From Maea johnstoni (taxonomy: Eukaryota > Annelida > Polychaeta > Spionida > Magelonidae): a stretch of DNA of 64,000 nucleotides. Where the stretch lies: positions 37,577,552 to 37,641,551 of the forward strand of contig OZ012690.1 in NCBI GenBank assembly GCA_963942565.1. Direction: 5' to 3'. This document shows, one piece after another, positions 1 through 10,673 of the stretch (position 1 is the stretch's first letter; each line of letters starts with the position of its first letter). Both the position numbers and the translations under genes were made by a program. The notes under the pieces are model-generated. The model did not search any database. It was not told the origin of the DNA and worked only from the letters and a program-made list of their open reading frames with translations.

Positions 1-185
1 CATTACTCCAAGAGCACTACATTAGAACAATAACGGAGAGTTCACTCACCGACACTCACGTTAATTTCCTCGGGGAGACGATAATCAACACAGAGGGCGC
101 TGAAGATCATGACTTACATCGCAACCTTTTTAGGGGGTTGATTATTCTAGGCCCATGTGCGGTTGTTGATTGTTTTCCAACAACC

Positions 186-342
186 ATATGGGGCCTAGTG
201 GTAGCTAAGGGTTGGTCTCTCTAAGGCATAGTCACTGACTACATGCTCTCTCTCACCAATGACCAGGTTCAAACCCTGGCTGGGACAATTGTGAGCAAGT
301 TGCCAGTGCTTCGGGGTTAGGCGGTCGTTTTCACCAGGTATG
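186..342 (+). repeat. tRNA-derived SINE, copy 1
   Basis: A tRNA-like head has an A-box-like start (CCTAGTGGTAGCTAAGG) and a B-box (GGTTCAAACCC) about 80 bp on. The family body follows: 'gagcaagttgccagtg', then 'gttttcaccaggta'. The duplicate lies at 29102-29248, so it predates the duplication. The fuller copies of this family read like a class II (Leu-type) tRNA head. Confidence 0.75.
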
Positions 343-809
343 GTGATTTCATACACACACATAAGAAATGTAGTGATAACTTCTTATCTTCAAATTCTAT
401 CAGCAAAGTACACAGAAATTGACCTACTGAAAGAACCTTATTCTTACACGAATCTTAATAATTAGAATCTTAAAATGTACTTCGTGTCAGAGATATTTAA
501 AGATTGAATTGAGATATTCAAGTACAGACCTTGGACAATATGCTAGCAACATTTTGCAGTGGTCTAGAAGTAAATAACAAGAACAACATGTCCCTCTCTA
601 TTGGAAATCCCTGCGTGATCAATTTCAATGCTGACATGTAGTGCCCCTAGTTCTGATCTTTGGAGAGACTTGTGCAGTTGTCGATGATGTATGATCTAAT
701 GCAGAGAATGAACGCGCCTCCGAAATGGAGACAGCCCCAAGCCTAATTGATAGGGCATAGCATGAGGTCACGACAGATCATGATATATGATTGAGCAGAG
801 CTTGTTCTT
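343..809. other. Non-coding stretch, no gene seen
   Basis: No coding potential is visible. The part from about 560 to 790 is nearly unchanged in copy B (about 30300-30530), more so than its surroundings. Copy B has about 800 extra bp near position 345. Confidence 0.5.
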
Positions 810-1009
810 TTAACCCTCCCAATGCTGGGGCTACTTGCGTTCAAAGCACAAGGATGCAAAGATCTTTGAAAGCCATCTAAACCCTGTCATGCTGGTATTC
901 AGTGGAGTACTCTCAGATGAGCACCCATTTGCCAGGGCATCTGTCATTTCTCAGGTTTTTTGCATCATTTTGTATTGGCAAAATTAGCCACCAGCAGCAT
1001 TAGAGTGAA
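810..1009 (+). repeat. TTAA MITE family 2 copy
   Basis: It begins TTAACCCTCCCAATGCTG and ends CAGCAGCATTAGAGTGAA, a decayed form of the family end AAGGGTTAA. The body has the family signatures 'ccatctaaaccctgtcatg' and 'gcatcattttgtattggc'. The duplicate at 30546-30745 is better preserved. A family 1 MITE starts directly at the same TTAA. Confidence 0.75.
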
Positions 1010-1275
1010 CCCATTCATGCCTATGGATCTCCTAACAAATGTTATCTGGAACTATGAGACTTTTCAAAATAAATTATAAATATTTTTAATCATAAATTCA
1101 CAAAATATTGATGTGGAGTTAGAAGTTGGGTTATGAGTTATGACCCACATTTCTCTTTCGAATATTTTCTTAAAAACTAGGCAATCATTACAAATACCTT
1201 CACCACAATAGCAAAAGTCCCATTGTCATTTCATTTATTATTCCATAGTTTCTTTCTTCTCAGGACCATCTTGAC

Positions 1276-1702
1276 TAGAGCTGCACTCATGGAGGGAGAT
1301 CAACTCATGAGCTCGCCACCCGTTTGACTCGTGAGCTCATGAGCTCACAGACATTCCAATTTTCCAAAGAAATACTTATTTTCCAGCCCAGCTATTGAAA
1401 AATAAATATTTCTTGGCGGAGATTTATTAACATTGCCATGTTTATTTAATTTGTAAACGTGCTGACGAGGTACAGAGGTCAGTATAACACTCAACACCAT
1501 GTTAATGTATACATTGGAGATTGTAAAGAAGACATGACAGCGATAGGCAGTTATGTATGTTAATAATGTGTGTTAGGTGCTCTGTGTTGCGTTTGTGTTC
1601 CCAACATAGACGAGCTCACGATTTGAACATTTCAGCTCGAGCTCGGCGAGTTTGCCTCAGGGCTCGAGCCACTCGAGTTTGTGAGTGGTGAGTGCAGCTC
1701 TA
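1276..1702. mobile_element. Non-autonomous hAT element, copy A only
   Basis: The 427-bp element has perfect 14-bp terminal inverted repeats, TAGAGCTGCACTCA at the left and its complement at the right. It is flanked by a perfect 8-bp target duplication, ATCTTGAC, at 1268-1275 and 1703-1710. Copy B keeps the uninterrupted single site near 31010. This dates the insertion after the segmental duplication. The inside is rich in GAGCTC/CTCGAG subterminal motifs and shows no transposase. An 8-bp duplication with a TAG-type end is typical of hAT. Confidence 0.92.
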
Positions 1703-1710
1703 ATCTTGAC

Positions 1711-2960
1711 TGATACCTGTTCACTAATGGTGCAGACTACACTATTCTACCTGTTTCTTTGTTTTTGCCATCAAAAAATTGCGATCAATACTCCATCGTG
1801 ACCTTTTGACCTTGAGATAACCCTAGTGACCTCCATCCCCGTCCCAGCATCACTTCCTTACTCCAATATTGCAAATTAAGAAATACCGTTACCGGAGAAG
1901 AACTAATTATCTGGAAGCATGGAAGCCCCTCATTACAATGGGCTCCTAATCGCGTGCTAATCGCTGCACTAATCAACTTATACCTGCAAGTGATGGATCG
2001 CCATTCAAACTTGACACCCTATAATTGAATCAAAACTTGAGAGTCAGCGCAGGAAGAATCGTTAGCAGGACAAGTGTACAGCATGGGACAATGACTGTGT
2101 TGATTTCCATTCAGACATCTTAGGTAATTAGAACACCTATGGTGAAAGAGCTTTTACTGTGGGGTGGTTTTAATTTTGCTCATTCCACTTAGTTCTCATG
2201 CTAAGATGCGTTTATTTCCATGCAGACATTTCAGGTAATTAGAACACCTATGATAAAGGAACTTTCACTGTGAGATGGATTTAATTCTGCTCATTCCACT
2301 TATTTCTCATGCTAAGATGTGTGAACATGATGATGATCTGGATCAGTATTCTTATCACTCAAGTAGGGTCAACTTTTAAATTATACATGTTAATGGCTTT
2401 TATCTGAATGTATTGTGGTTTTCCTAGAAAAAAGGATGCCTAAAAACTCTGCAATTGCCAATTTTGGGCACACACTTTCTTAGATATAGGCTCTACTTTG
2501 TCTAGGCTTGGCTTTACCTCTCTCAGCCAGGATTTAGAAAATGGGCGCCCAAAATTGGAAATTGTAAACATTTTGGGGCATCCAATTTTTCAAGAAAGAT
2601 CCTGATATACTCAAATTACAACCATGGGCATGTATTTACTCATAGAAATATGGCATAATATCCTTATGCAATATCCTACGAATTATGTAAAGGTAAAACA
2701 ATCCAATTATATAAACATTCTTGAAATTTGCATTTTAAGAAATTCCTTACGAAAACATTGGATGTCCTAAGGGGTCAGATTATTTAGGGTTTTGCTGTCC
2801 AAATGATGCCCAGACACCATGCTGGCTAAGACTACGCCTCTCTCTGATAAGCTAATTACATGCAAGAGAGGATTTTAAACCCGTAGTCATAATCTCTTGG
2901 GATAATCCCACATATATAGATAACAGACATGCAAAGAATTAATCAATAGCTGGTGGAGTT
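1711..2960. other. Upstream region of the copy A gene
   Basis: Apart from the motif cluster at 1799-1975 it holds decayed 'tcagccaggatttagaaa' repeat words near 2520. The 5' exon and promoter of the gene cannot be placed. Confidence 0.35.
1799..1975. promoter_or_regulatory. Candidate enhancer: DR2 half-sites and TAATC cluster
   Basis: Two TGACCT nuclear-receptor half-sites at 1799-1804 and 1807-1812 form a direct repeat with 2-bp spacing. A third lies at 1827-1832. Three TAATC motifs at 1947, 1958 and 1970 fall within 30 bp. The block lies about 1.1 kb upstream of the LicD-like gene and is nearly identical in copy B. Function is inferred from motif content and conservation only. Confidence 0.3.
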
Positions 2961-2974
2961 GTCTTCAATTTCAG
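2961..2974 (+). promoter_or_regulatory. Splice acceptor before the LicD-like ORF, copy A
   Basis: A short pyrimidine-rich tract ending TTCAATTTCAG is followed by G and lies 28 bp before the ATG at 3003. It suggests an intron in the 5' untranslated region, with the whole coding sequence in the last exon. The upstream exon cannot be placed from sequence alone. Confidence 0.5.
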
Positions 2975-3002
2975 GTTTTTACCAACCGTCCATACTTTAT
3001 TC

Positions 3003-3728
3003 ATGGAATTTCCAAGGCTAAAGATGCGGATGCCGTTTAAACAGTTCAGAGGAATGCGAGATGTTTATAACCCAAGCAGGAGGAGGATTTTACTTGCGAT
3101 ATTTTTGGCAGGTTTGCTTGTTTTTCTGTGCAGTATGGTATGGAGTAGCCGTGCCTCAAGTTCTCAACCATGGTACTGTTCACCTGCGCCTTGCAAGATG
3201 GAGGATAAGGTAGTGGTAGAATTGGTGGAACTGGCCCGCATGATCCACCAAATCCTCAACATCTCCAAGATTGACCACTGGCTGTGCTACGGAACACTTT
3301 GGGGTGCGCTACGCAACAATAAAATGCTGCCATGGGACGATAACGTGGATTTCTGTGCCCGGGAGACTGTGCTTACTGAAGTTGCCCACAGCCCTATGAA
3401 AGAGCGTTTTTTCAAGCATGGAATTAAGGTGGAATTTGGTTTTGGAGATAGTACCATACACCTCACATATAAAAATGCTAAAGGGAAAATTACTGCATTT
3501 GATTTTGGATCAGACAAAAGTTACCATACAGGTTGGTTTGAACGTGTTAGTTCGCGAAGCTGGATCTGGGGCGACCAAGATGCCTTCCCGGGTCGCCTCG
3601 TAGAACCGCCCTTACCAACAGTGAAATTCTACGGTATTGATATGCCAGTACCGCGGGAGAACTTGGAAATACAGAAATACCACTATCCAAATGACTGGTG
3701 GAGAATCATGAAGCCAAAAGGGTGCTGA
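3003..3728 (+). CDS. LicD/fukutin-family type II membrane protein, copy A
   Basis: The uninterrupted 241-codon frame encodes a basic cytoplasmic N-terminus (residues 1-28, ending SRRR), one membrane anchor (about 29-47), a Cys-containing stem (WYCSPAPC, 57-64) and a lumenal LicD-type nucleotidyltransferase domain. The family signature is HWLCYGTLWGALR (92-104) followed by LPWDDNVDFC (109-118). One N-glycosylation site, NIS, lies at 86-88. Known relatives move phosphate-linked groups: fukutin and FKRP add ribitol phosphate to glycans in the Golgi, and bacterial LicD adds phosphocholine. Here the W-D-x-D-V-D metal-binding motif has Asn at residue 114 in place of the middle Asp, so activity is uncertain. 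At 241 residues it is about half the length of fukutin or FKRP and holds little beyond anchor and core. The start was chosen as the first ATG after the splice acceptor, directly before the basic segment and anchor, and it is shared with copy B. The substrate is unknown. Confidence 0.85.
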   Translation: MEFPRLKMRMPFKQFRGMRDVYNPSRRRILLAIFLAGLLVFLCSMVWSSRASSSQPWYCSPAPCKMEDKVVVELVELARMIHQILNISKIDHWLCYGTLWGALRNNKMLPWDDNVDFCARETVLTEVAHSPMKERFFKHGIKVEFGFGDSTIHLTYKNAKGKITAFDFGSDKSYHTGWFERVSSRSWIWGDQDAFPGRLVEPPLPTVKFYGIDMPVPRENLEIQKYHYPNDWWRIMKPKGC

Positions 3729-3732
3729 GGTG

Positions 3733-4430
3733 GAATTTGGAATTTCGTTTATTGTCACTTTATTGTCACTTTTTCTGCCATATTGCAGCTAAGTAGTGAC
3801 TAGCCAGTAAACTGGTGGAGGAAACCAGAGTACCCTGTGAAAACCATCGCCTTAAAATGACCTCAAGTCACTGGCAACTTTCTCACATATCCCAGGTGGA
3901 ATTGGAACCCGGACAGTTAAGTGAGAGACAGCTAGCAGTCAGTGGCAATGCATTATATCATACAGCCATCTGGGCAGGATGCTGAGACTCACCTGATGCT
4001 GGAACTATCATCACAATCATAGAACTTTGAACTTCGTATGTCATTACTTTTTCTGCCATATTGTAGCTAGCCTGTTGTTAGTGGATGAGGAAACTGGAGT
4101 ATTGGTAAAACCAATCGCCTAACAGCAAGTCACTGGCAACTTTCCAAGTCATGCCTCAGCCAGAATATGAACCTTGGCAGTGGTGAAAGACAGCAAGCTG
4201 TCAGTGGCACCATCTTAGACCAGTTGGCCACCAGGGCAGGACCTTATTATCACAGAGTATGGTTATTCTAACTGGTGTACCCAGGGAAAACCACCGCCAA
4301 ACATCATAGGCAACTTTCTCACCTACCCGGGCCAGGATATGAACCTATACAGTGGCGAAAGATAATTAACGATCAAGCAGTGGCAATGCTTTAGACCACT
4401 TGGCTATCAGGACAGGCCCTGTCATAATTA
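3733..4430 (-). repeat. Cluster of three tRNA-Leu-like SINE copies, copy A
   Basis: Three copies sit head to tail in minus orientation, about 3733-3982, 4030-4242 and 4243-4430. Read on the minus strand each has a tRNA head (GGCCAAGTGGTCTAA and GGTTCATATCC in the best copy), then 'gtgagaaagttgcc' and a body ending 'ggtttcctccac' or a decayed form. The tRNA part resembles a class II (Leu-type) tRNA. The counterpart is 32912-33590. Confidence 0.75.
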
Positions 4431-4734
4431 TTTATTGATTATTCTTAAATATTTTGAAAATCAAGAGAAAATAAAATAAATGAATTAGATAAATGAAATG
4501 AAACAGCTAGAAACTTGTTCTGAGTGATTTTCGAACTCTTTTCAGTGATTTTCTAGAAACTCAAAATTACATCTTGATTGAGTGTGTTCCAATCCCTTTC
4601 AGTGATTTCAGGGACTTGAATGCTTTTTTGGCATTGACTTGCCATGTTGAACATTATATACAAGTTTACATGCAGGCAGCACCAAATAATCAAATATGAA
4701 GCTACGACTCAAATTGAAATTTCCCAATCATATC
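4431..4734. other. Non-coding stretch after the SINE cluster
   Basis: The stretch is AT-rich with AATAAA-like motifs near 4472, which could serve as distal polyadenylation signals for the gene at 3003, though three SINEs lie between. I see no gene in it. Confidence 0.35.
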
Positions 4735-5066
4735 CACCCAAACTCCAACTCAAAATCTTGTAATCTCAAAATCCAGGCCATCACACGACAAGCAAATCCC
4801 CCGCTCTGAACCGCGCCCGCTTGACTTTGGGCGTAGGCGCCTGCGGATTGACTGTTCTGCTCCCAGACTCTTCCACGATGCGCAGGTCTCGACCTCATCA
4901 GATTGGACATCACGAGAAAATCCTCCGGATTATGGAAATGCAAGAATTGGGGATGCTCAATTGAATCGAGCAGCTCTATCACAAGCTGCGGGAAATATTC
5001 TGCGCGCCCAAAGACAAGGACTATAAAGCCGTCAATGTGCCACTCTCCAATAGAGGAGGTGATAAT
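4735..5066. other. Conserved GC-richer block, possible exon, strand unclear
   Basis: This roughly 330-bp block differs from its copy B counterpart at only about nine positions with no indels, so it is better conserved than its surroundings. The minus strand is open for over 110 codons in both copies (key words EYFPQLVIELLDSIEH and HNPEDFLVMSNLMRS). Two plus-strand frames also read long, one with HEKILRIMEMQELGMLN before a stop. The A/B differences do not decide which strand codes. I do not recognise a family. It could be an exon, a decayed retrocopy, or non-coding conserved DNA. Confidence 0.35.
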
Positions 5067-6290
5067 CAGCAAGCCAAAAGGAGGAAAATATTTAATTTTC
5101 TTACAAAAGACAAAACTTTTCCATTTTAATATCATAAAAGGGATTTTGAGTATAGATCCATATAGATATATAATATATATAGACACTATTTCATTTCGGT
5201 GATATAACTTGTAAACTCCTTGTAATGCTGACCTATCCACATATTCATGCTTGAAATTGACCTGGACATTAATATTAAACTGCTATGAAACTTTTGAAAA
5301 TAATCTAGGAATTCAGCACAAAATGGAAAAGTAACTGAAAGAGAGTAATTGGTTTATTTTAGATAAATATTTCTCCTTCAAAGTTTTTTGTGCAGATTTC
5401 ATTTTGTAGCCATGGCTATGCAACTTGTCACATTGGAGGTTTTAGTAAAAGGAAGCTCTCTTATCTTAGCTGCAGTAAGAAAGTTTGTAAGAGGGGATAT
5501 TCATAAATTGTATTGGAATTATGAAGTTGAACCTTCGCAGAGATGAGAGACAGAAAGTAGTAAATGGCGCTGTCTTAGACCACTTCTGATTGTGTGTGAC
5601 TTGTCACACGAGGAGAAGCTTTAGTAAGCGGAAGCCTTGTTATCACAAGAGTGAGTTGTGGGCAAACAATGTCATAATAACCCCTCCCACTGAGGCCCTT
5701 TATATTCTTGTCGGCCCGAAAGGGTACACTTAATTGTCGCATATTGGATGTTTTATTCATTTAGTGGCGGTAGCCGAACGCCCTTTATAGCGGCTGGGGC
5801 TAGACCAGACAAAATCAGCATACCAATCATGACGTCCCCATCCTCCATGGGGGCAGCAACTTGAATATCTGTCTTTGGTGGGGGTACACATAGAAAGGCT
5901 GCAGTAGTGTCTCATTCTGCATCCCAGGCCATAATCAAATGTCATCTCGCGTGGATAAATGAAACTTGCAGTTACTAATAAATATGCATGTACAACCCCC
6001 TCTTGTGGGAATTGTAATAACTAAATTACCAACTAGTAGGCAAAGTATAAATATGTAGGTGCAAGCATTAAATAACATATGAAAGGGTGAATCCTAGTAG
6101 GAAGGCTGTACAGGCCTAGTAAATTGCAGCCAAATCTTTATTCTGGATTAAATTTCTAAAATACAGGGCTAACCATTCACTTATATATCCAGTTAGGAGC
6201 TAGATAAGCCCTCAAGGAAACTAGGGGGCCAAAAGAATATCTATTTTTATTAGATACACCCCGTTAAAAAGTGTGGTCTAAAGCACAATG
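5067..6290. other. Non-coding stretch with decayed SINE and conserved island
   Basis: A decayed SINE fragment on the minus strand lies near 5515-5590. From about 5600 to 5945 the sequence is almost unchanged in copy B (about 34900-35270). On the minus strand this island has two TATAAAGGG-like boxes, near 5705 and 5785. No convincing gene is seen. Confidence 0.35.
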
Positions 6291-6294
6291 GCAC

Positions 6295-6455
6295 AAAGTC
6301 TTTTAAACCATTTAAACCCTGTCATGTTAGTATCCATTTGATAGCTCTCACTGAGTACTCTCAGATGAGTACCTGTGTGCCAGGATTTCAATCACTTTTC
6401 AGGTTTTTTACATCATTTTGTATTGGTCAAATCACCTACCAGCATCATAAGGGCT
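6295..6455 (+). repeat. TTAA MITE family 2 copy, decayed
   Basis: It has the family body 'aaccctgtcatgttagtatc', 'ctctcagatgagtacc', 'tttttacatcattttgtatt' and ends 'agcatcataagggctaa'. The left end is decayed. Confidence 0.6.
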
Positions 6456-7100
6456 AAAAAGTGTTTGTTTCCTGTAGCCCCTCCATACCCTGGTTTGGAG
6501 TGGCCTACTGTCAAAGTTTGTAAAGGTTGTGCATTCTACATAATAAATATATCACTGGTAATTATAAAACACTCTGACAAATGCTATCAGCGAACAATAC
6601 TTAACTGTAAGTGTTATTAAGATTCCTTTTGGGAGATTTATAGCAGATTATAGCAGTAAACTGCATGATGAATACTAAAAGATAAATCTCTACCTACTTA
6701 AACATCTAAGTTTTGGGACCTTTACACAAAACAAACAATTATAATTTTAGACCTAATTGTCCTTTTTCTCCCAGTGAGCCCCTATAAGTTATGAGTGTGT
6801 GGGTTAAGGCCATTGGGAGGGGGGTCGTCTTCTGTGCTGTTCCGTTGCAAGAACAATGAGACTCGAGAGATGGGCTGAGAACAAAGGCTATTATCTTTTG
6901 ATGGCACCAGGAACCGTATCTCCACAATCCACAGTCCTAATCAATGTACAGCACAGTCTTTCCCCCTGTAGAAAAATATAGTCCAGTTCTTCTCTGGCGT
7001 GCTAGAGATTCTGTGCTGCCGTGGAGTAATACACCCTGCAATGACAACCTTCTCTTTGGGAAAGTATGACAATACAGTTTAACAATGGGAGTTGGAGTAA

Positions 7101-7292
7101 TCAACCCTTCCAATGCGAAAGCTCCTTTCCTCCAAAGCACAAAAACGCAAAGATTTTTGAAAAACCATCTAAACCCTGTCATGTTGGTATGCATTGAATA
7201 GCTCTCACTAAGTACCAAGGTTTCATTAATTCGTCAGATTTTTTGCCTCATTTTGCATTGGCCTAATTAGCCACCAACGGCATAAGGGTTAA
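7101..7292 (+). repeat. TTAA MITE family 2 copy
   Basis: It begins TCAACCCTTCCAATGC and ends CGGCATAAGGGTTAA, with the family body between. The counterpart starts at 36325 in copy B, where the right end is lost. Confidence 0.7.
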
Positions 7293-7736
7293 TGGATACA
7301 AAAATGAAAATAAAATAGATAAACAATAAGCTGGATATATCTAGTTTGCAAGGTTTGATAGCCCAGGTCGGCTAGTTAATTTAAAGATGGATTTGGTTGC
7401 TCATAGTGTATCTCAGTATCCCGGAAACAGACCGAAGCAGCCATGGTTCTGATAGGGGGAAAACCCCCTCCCCCCTACTCTCCCTAAATTCGGACCATTT
7501 CAAAAATCGATATAGTCTAAAATGGGTTCTCCTGCATTTTCAGCATTAAGTCTAAGCAATTAGCAAAAGATCATATTGTAAATGGCCTAATTGTAAGAAA
7601 CTTTGTGACAAGCCGGGCACCCACTCACTCAGCTGGTCCAGTCAGATAGAGGTGTTGCCAGACGATGGTTGCCACGGGAGAATGTCGGTTAATGCATTAC
7701 CCAATCATGCTTGTTGCACCCTAGAGCTGCAGGGAC

Positions 7737-8035
7737 TTACCCAGGACCCGTCCAGCATGTCTTTTGGACAGGCAGTTTCCAGAAAACCTACTTTTTAGAA
7801 AAGGCAAATATTTTAGAAAGAAGTTTCAATTTTGACTTTTTGGGGATAATAACAAAATATTTTCCTAACAAACCTTCTTTCTGGATATAGCTGAAGTGTA
7901 AATTGCCTTTGTTTACAAAATAGGCTATTAAATGTAGTTGATATAAGGATTTGAAGTAGATTAGTGGCTAAATCTGGACAGGCAGATATTTTGGAATTCC
8001 TTTTTGGCGATAACTTTCTAAAAAGAAAAGTCAGT
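7737..8035 (-). repeat. Dispersed 'cctgtccaaaa' repeat, minus copy
   Basis: The reverse complement matches the repeat at 19166 and 29272. Shared words on the plus strand are 'cttttggacaggcagtttcc', 'aaggatttgaagtagatta' and 'ctaaatctggacaggcag'. The counterpart is 36925-37205. I read it as a non-autonomous DNA transposon family of unknown class. Confidence 0.65.
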
Positions 8036-8039
8036 TTTT

Positions 8040-8196
8040 GGAAAAATTTTGAAGGAAGAATGTTGACTTAAAATAACTAACAGCTCTCCTTCAAATATTT
8101 TTCTTATCTATGATTACTTCCAAAGTCATTTTCATGATATCATAGGTCGAGAAGACGTTTCTCAAGGAAGCTCAAGAATCTTTAAGCATAAAAGGG
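8040..8196 (+). repeat. Decayed MITE family 1 end
   Basis: It has the words 'aaatatttttcttatc' and 'ttccaaagtcattttcatg', then the end 'tttaagcataaaagggttaa', as in the TTAACCCATTCATGC family. The copy B form ends near 37347. Confidence 0.45.
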
Positions 8197-8299
8197 TTAA
8201 GGTCTGAGCTCTGTATTATTCATGATACTCTGTCCACAATCACTTGATTTACAGCGGAACGACAATCAAATCAGAGCAGTGGCCGGTACCAGCATCACG

Positions 8300-9930
8300 G
8301 CTATAATAAGGAAGCCTTAAGGCAAGATTTAATAAGGTCGCCGTCAGATCTGCCGGAAATGGCACTGAGCACTGAGAAATGCCCATGATTCGATCAGCAC
8401 CCAATAACCTACCAACTGACCACTCGTCATCAAATCTCGAGAAATGGTGCTGAATACTGAGAAATGGCCGTAATACAATCAGCACCCAATAACCCCCAAA
8501 ACAACCAGTCATCTTCAGATCAGGATGAAGTGGTGTTGAATACTTCAAAATGGCTATAATACAATCAGCACACAATAACATACCATTATACTGACCAGTC
8601 ATCTTAAGATCTGGAGAAAATGGTGATGAATACTACAAGATGGCCATAATACAATCAGCACACAATAGCTGGCAGAGCCAACTGACCAGTCATCATCAGA
8701 TCTGGAGAAAATGGTGATGAATACTACAAGATGGCCATAATACAATCAGCACACAATAGCTGGCAGAGCCAACTGACCAGTCATCATCAGATCTGGAGAA
8801 AATGGTGATGAATACTACAAGATGGCCATAATACAATCAGCACACAATAGCTGGCAGAGCCAACTGACCAGTCATCATCAGATCTGGAGAAAATGGTGAT
8901 GAATACTACAAGATGGCCATAATACAATCAGCACATAATAGCTGGCAGAGCCAACTGACCAGTCATCATCAGATCTGGAGAAAATGGTGATGAATACTAC
9001 AAGATGGCCATAATACAATCAGCACACAATAGCTGGCAGAGCCAACTGACCAGTCATCATCAGATCTGGAGAAAATGGTGATGAATACTACAAGATGGCC
9101 ATAATACAATCAGCACACAATAGCTGGCAGAGCCAACTGACCAGTCATCATCAGATCTGGAGAAAATGGTGATGAATACTACAAGATGGCCATAATACAA
9201 TCAGCACACAATAGCTGGCAGAGCCAACTGACCAGTCATCATCAGATCTGGATACTGAGAAATGACCATAATACAATCAGCACCCAATAGCCTACAGACC
9301 AGTTATCAGATTTGGAGAAAATGGTCCTGAATACTGAGAAATGACCATAATACAATCAGCACCCAATAGCCTACAGACCAGTTATCAGATTTGGAGAAAA
9401 TGGTCCTGAATACTTCAAAATGGCCGTAATACAATCAGCACCCAATAGCCTACAGACCAGTTATCAGATTTGGAGAAAATGGTCCTGAATACTTCAAAAT
9501 GGCCGTAATACAATCAGCACCCAATAACCTACCATTATACTGACCAATCATCATCAGATCTGGAGAAAATGGTGCTGGAAATTTAGAAATGGCCGTAATA
9601 CAATCAACACCCAATAGCAGCCTACTGACCTGAGTCATCTTCAGATCTGAAGAAAATGGTGCTTAAAACTGAGAAATGGTCATAATATTACAATCAGCAC
9701 CCAATAGCTGGCTAAGCCAACTGACCAGCCATCATCAGATCTGGAGAAAATGGTGCTGAATACTGAGCAATGGGTGTAATACAATCAGCAGCCAATAGCT
9801 GGCTGAGCCAACTGACCAGATATCTTCAGATCTGGAGAAAATGGTGCTGGAAACTTAGAAATGGCCGTGATACAATCAGCACACAATACCAGCCCACTGA
9901 CCAGTCAATATGACAAGATGACCAGTGCTT
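8300..9930. repeat. 91-bp minisatellite array, expanded in copy A
   Basis: The unit contains 'gatctggagaaaatggt', 'ccataatacaatcagcac' and 'caactgaccagtcatc'. Seven units from 8621 to about 9250 are almost identical with an exact 91-bp period. They are flanked on both sides by older, diverged units. The copy B array (about 37490-38210) holds only diverged units, so the homogeneous core was amplified in A after the duplication. No protein is coded. Confidence 0.9.
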
Positions 9931-10463
9931 ATACAAGGACTATGTAAAGTTCTACTTATGTATTGCTTTGCCAGCAACATTTTAGATACACCAAAAGCGT
10001 ATGAGATTAACTAGGGCTAGCAGGAACTGCAGGGTATTATATAATTGGTCCATAGTACACTGTAATTTTAATATAAATATACATTTTACTATCTACTCCA
10101 AAGTTATTGTCATAAGTATCATAGACATAATGACATTTTCAATAGGAACTCTTGAGTATCAATGGGTTAAATATGCCTCTATACAACCAACTGCAATGCT
10201 TTCACGTCTCTTTCATATGTATTCCCTACTGCATACAGGCGTCTATTAATCACCTATAAGTACAATGCTAAGCTGAAGGCCACGTACATGTTGAATGGAA
10301 ACAGATAAGCCAGACTGACTAAGATGGATCTGTTTCCGCGCACGCTCCTCATAACTCAACCTACATACCCAGATGTTACTGTTTTTGTGCTGGCTGTTCG
10401 TGTTCACTTTCTTTCTTTGCTTCATTCCGGATGTTCAGTTCTCAATGTATAGATACAATTAAC
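9931..10463. other. Non-coding stretch with MITE remnant
   Basis: A MITE family 1-like tail ('ccaaagttattgtcataagt' ... 'atgggttaaa') lies at about 10090-10171. The rest, including the conserved 'tttcacgtctctttcatatg' part, shows no gene. Confidence 0.4.
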
Positions 10464-10673
10464 TTAACTCTTCCAATGCTGAGCTACTTTTGTCCAAAGC
10501 ACTAGATGCAAAGAATTCTGAAAAGCATCTAAAGCCTGCCATGTTGGTATTCATTGAATAGCACTCTTTGAGTACTCTCAGATGAGTACAAATGTGCCAG
10601 GGTTTCAGTCATTTTTCAGGTTTTTCTCATCATTTGTATTATCCAAATTAGCCAGCAGCAGCCTAAGGGTTAA
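10464..10673 (+). repeat. TTAA MITE family 2 copy
   Basis: It runs from TTAACTCTTCCAATGCTGAG to CAGCAGCCTAAGGGTTAA. The copy B counterpart is 41577-41786. In B another element has inserted exactly at the TTAA of its left end. Confidence 0.85.

Noticed and set aside
186-342. tRNA gene from A-box and B-box
   Set aside because: No full cloverleaf, and the same head with a fixed non-tRNA body recurs many times, so it is a SINE.
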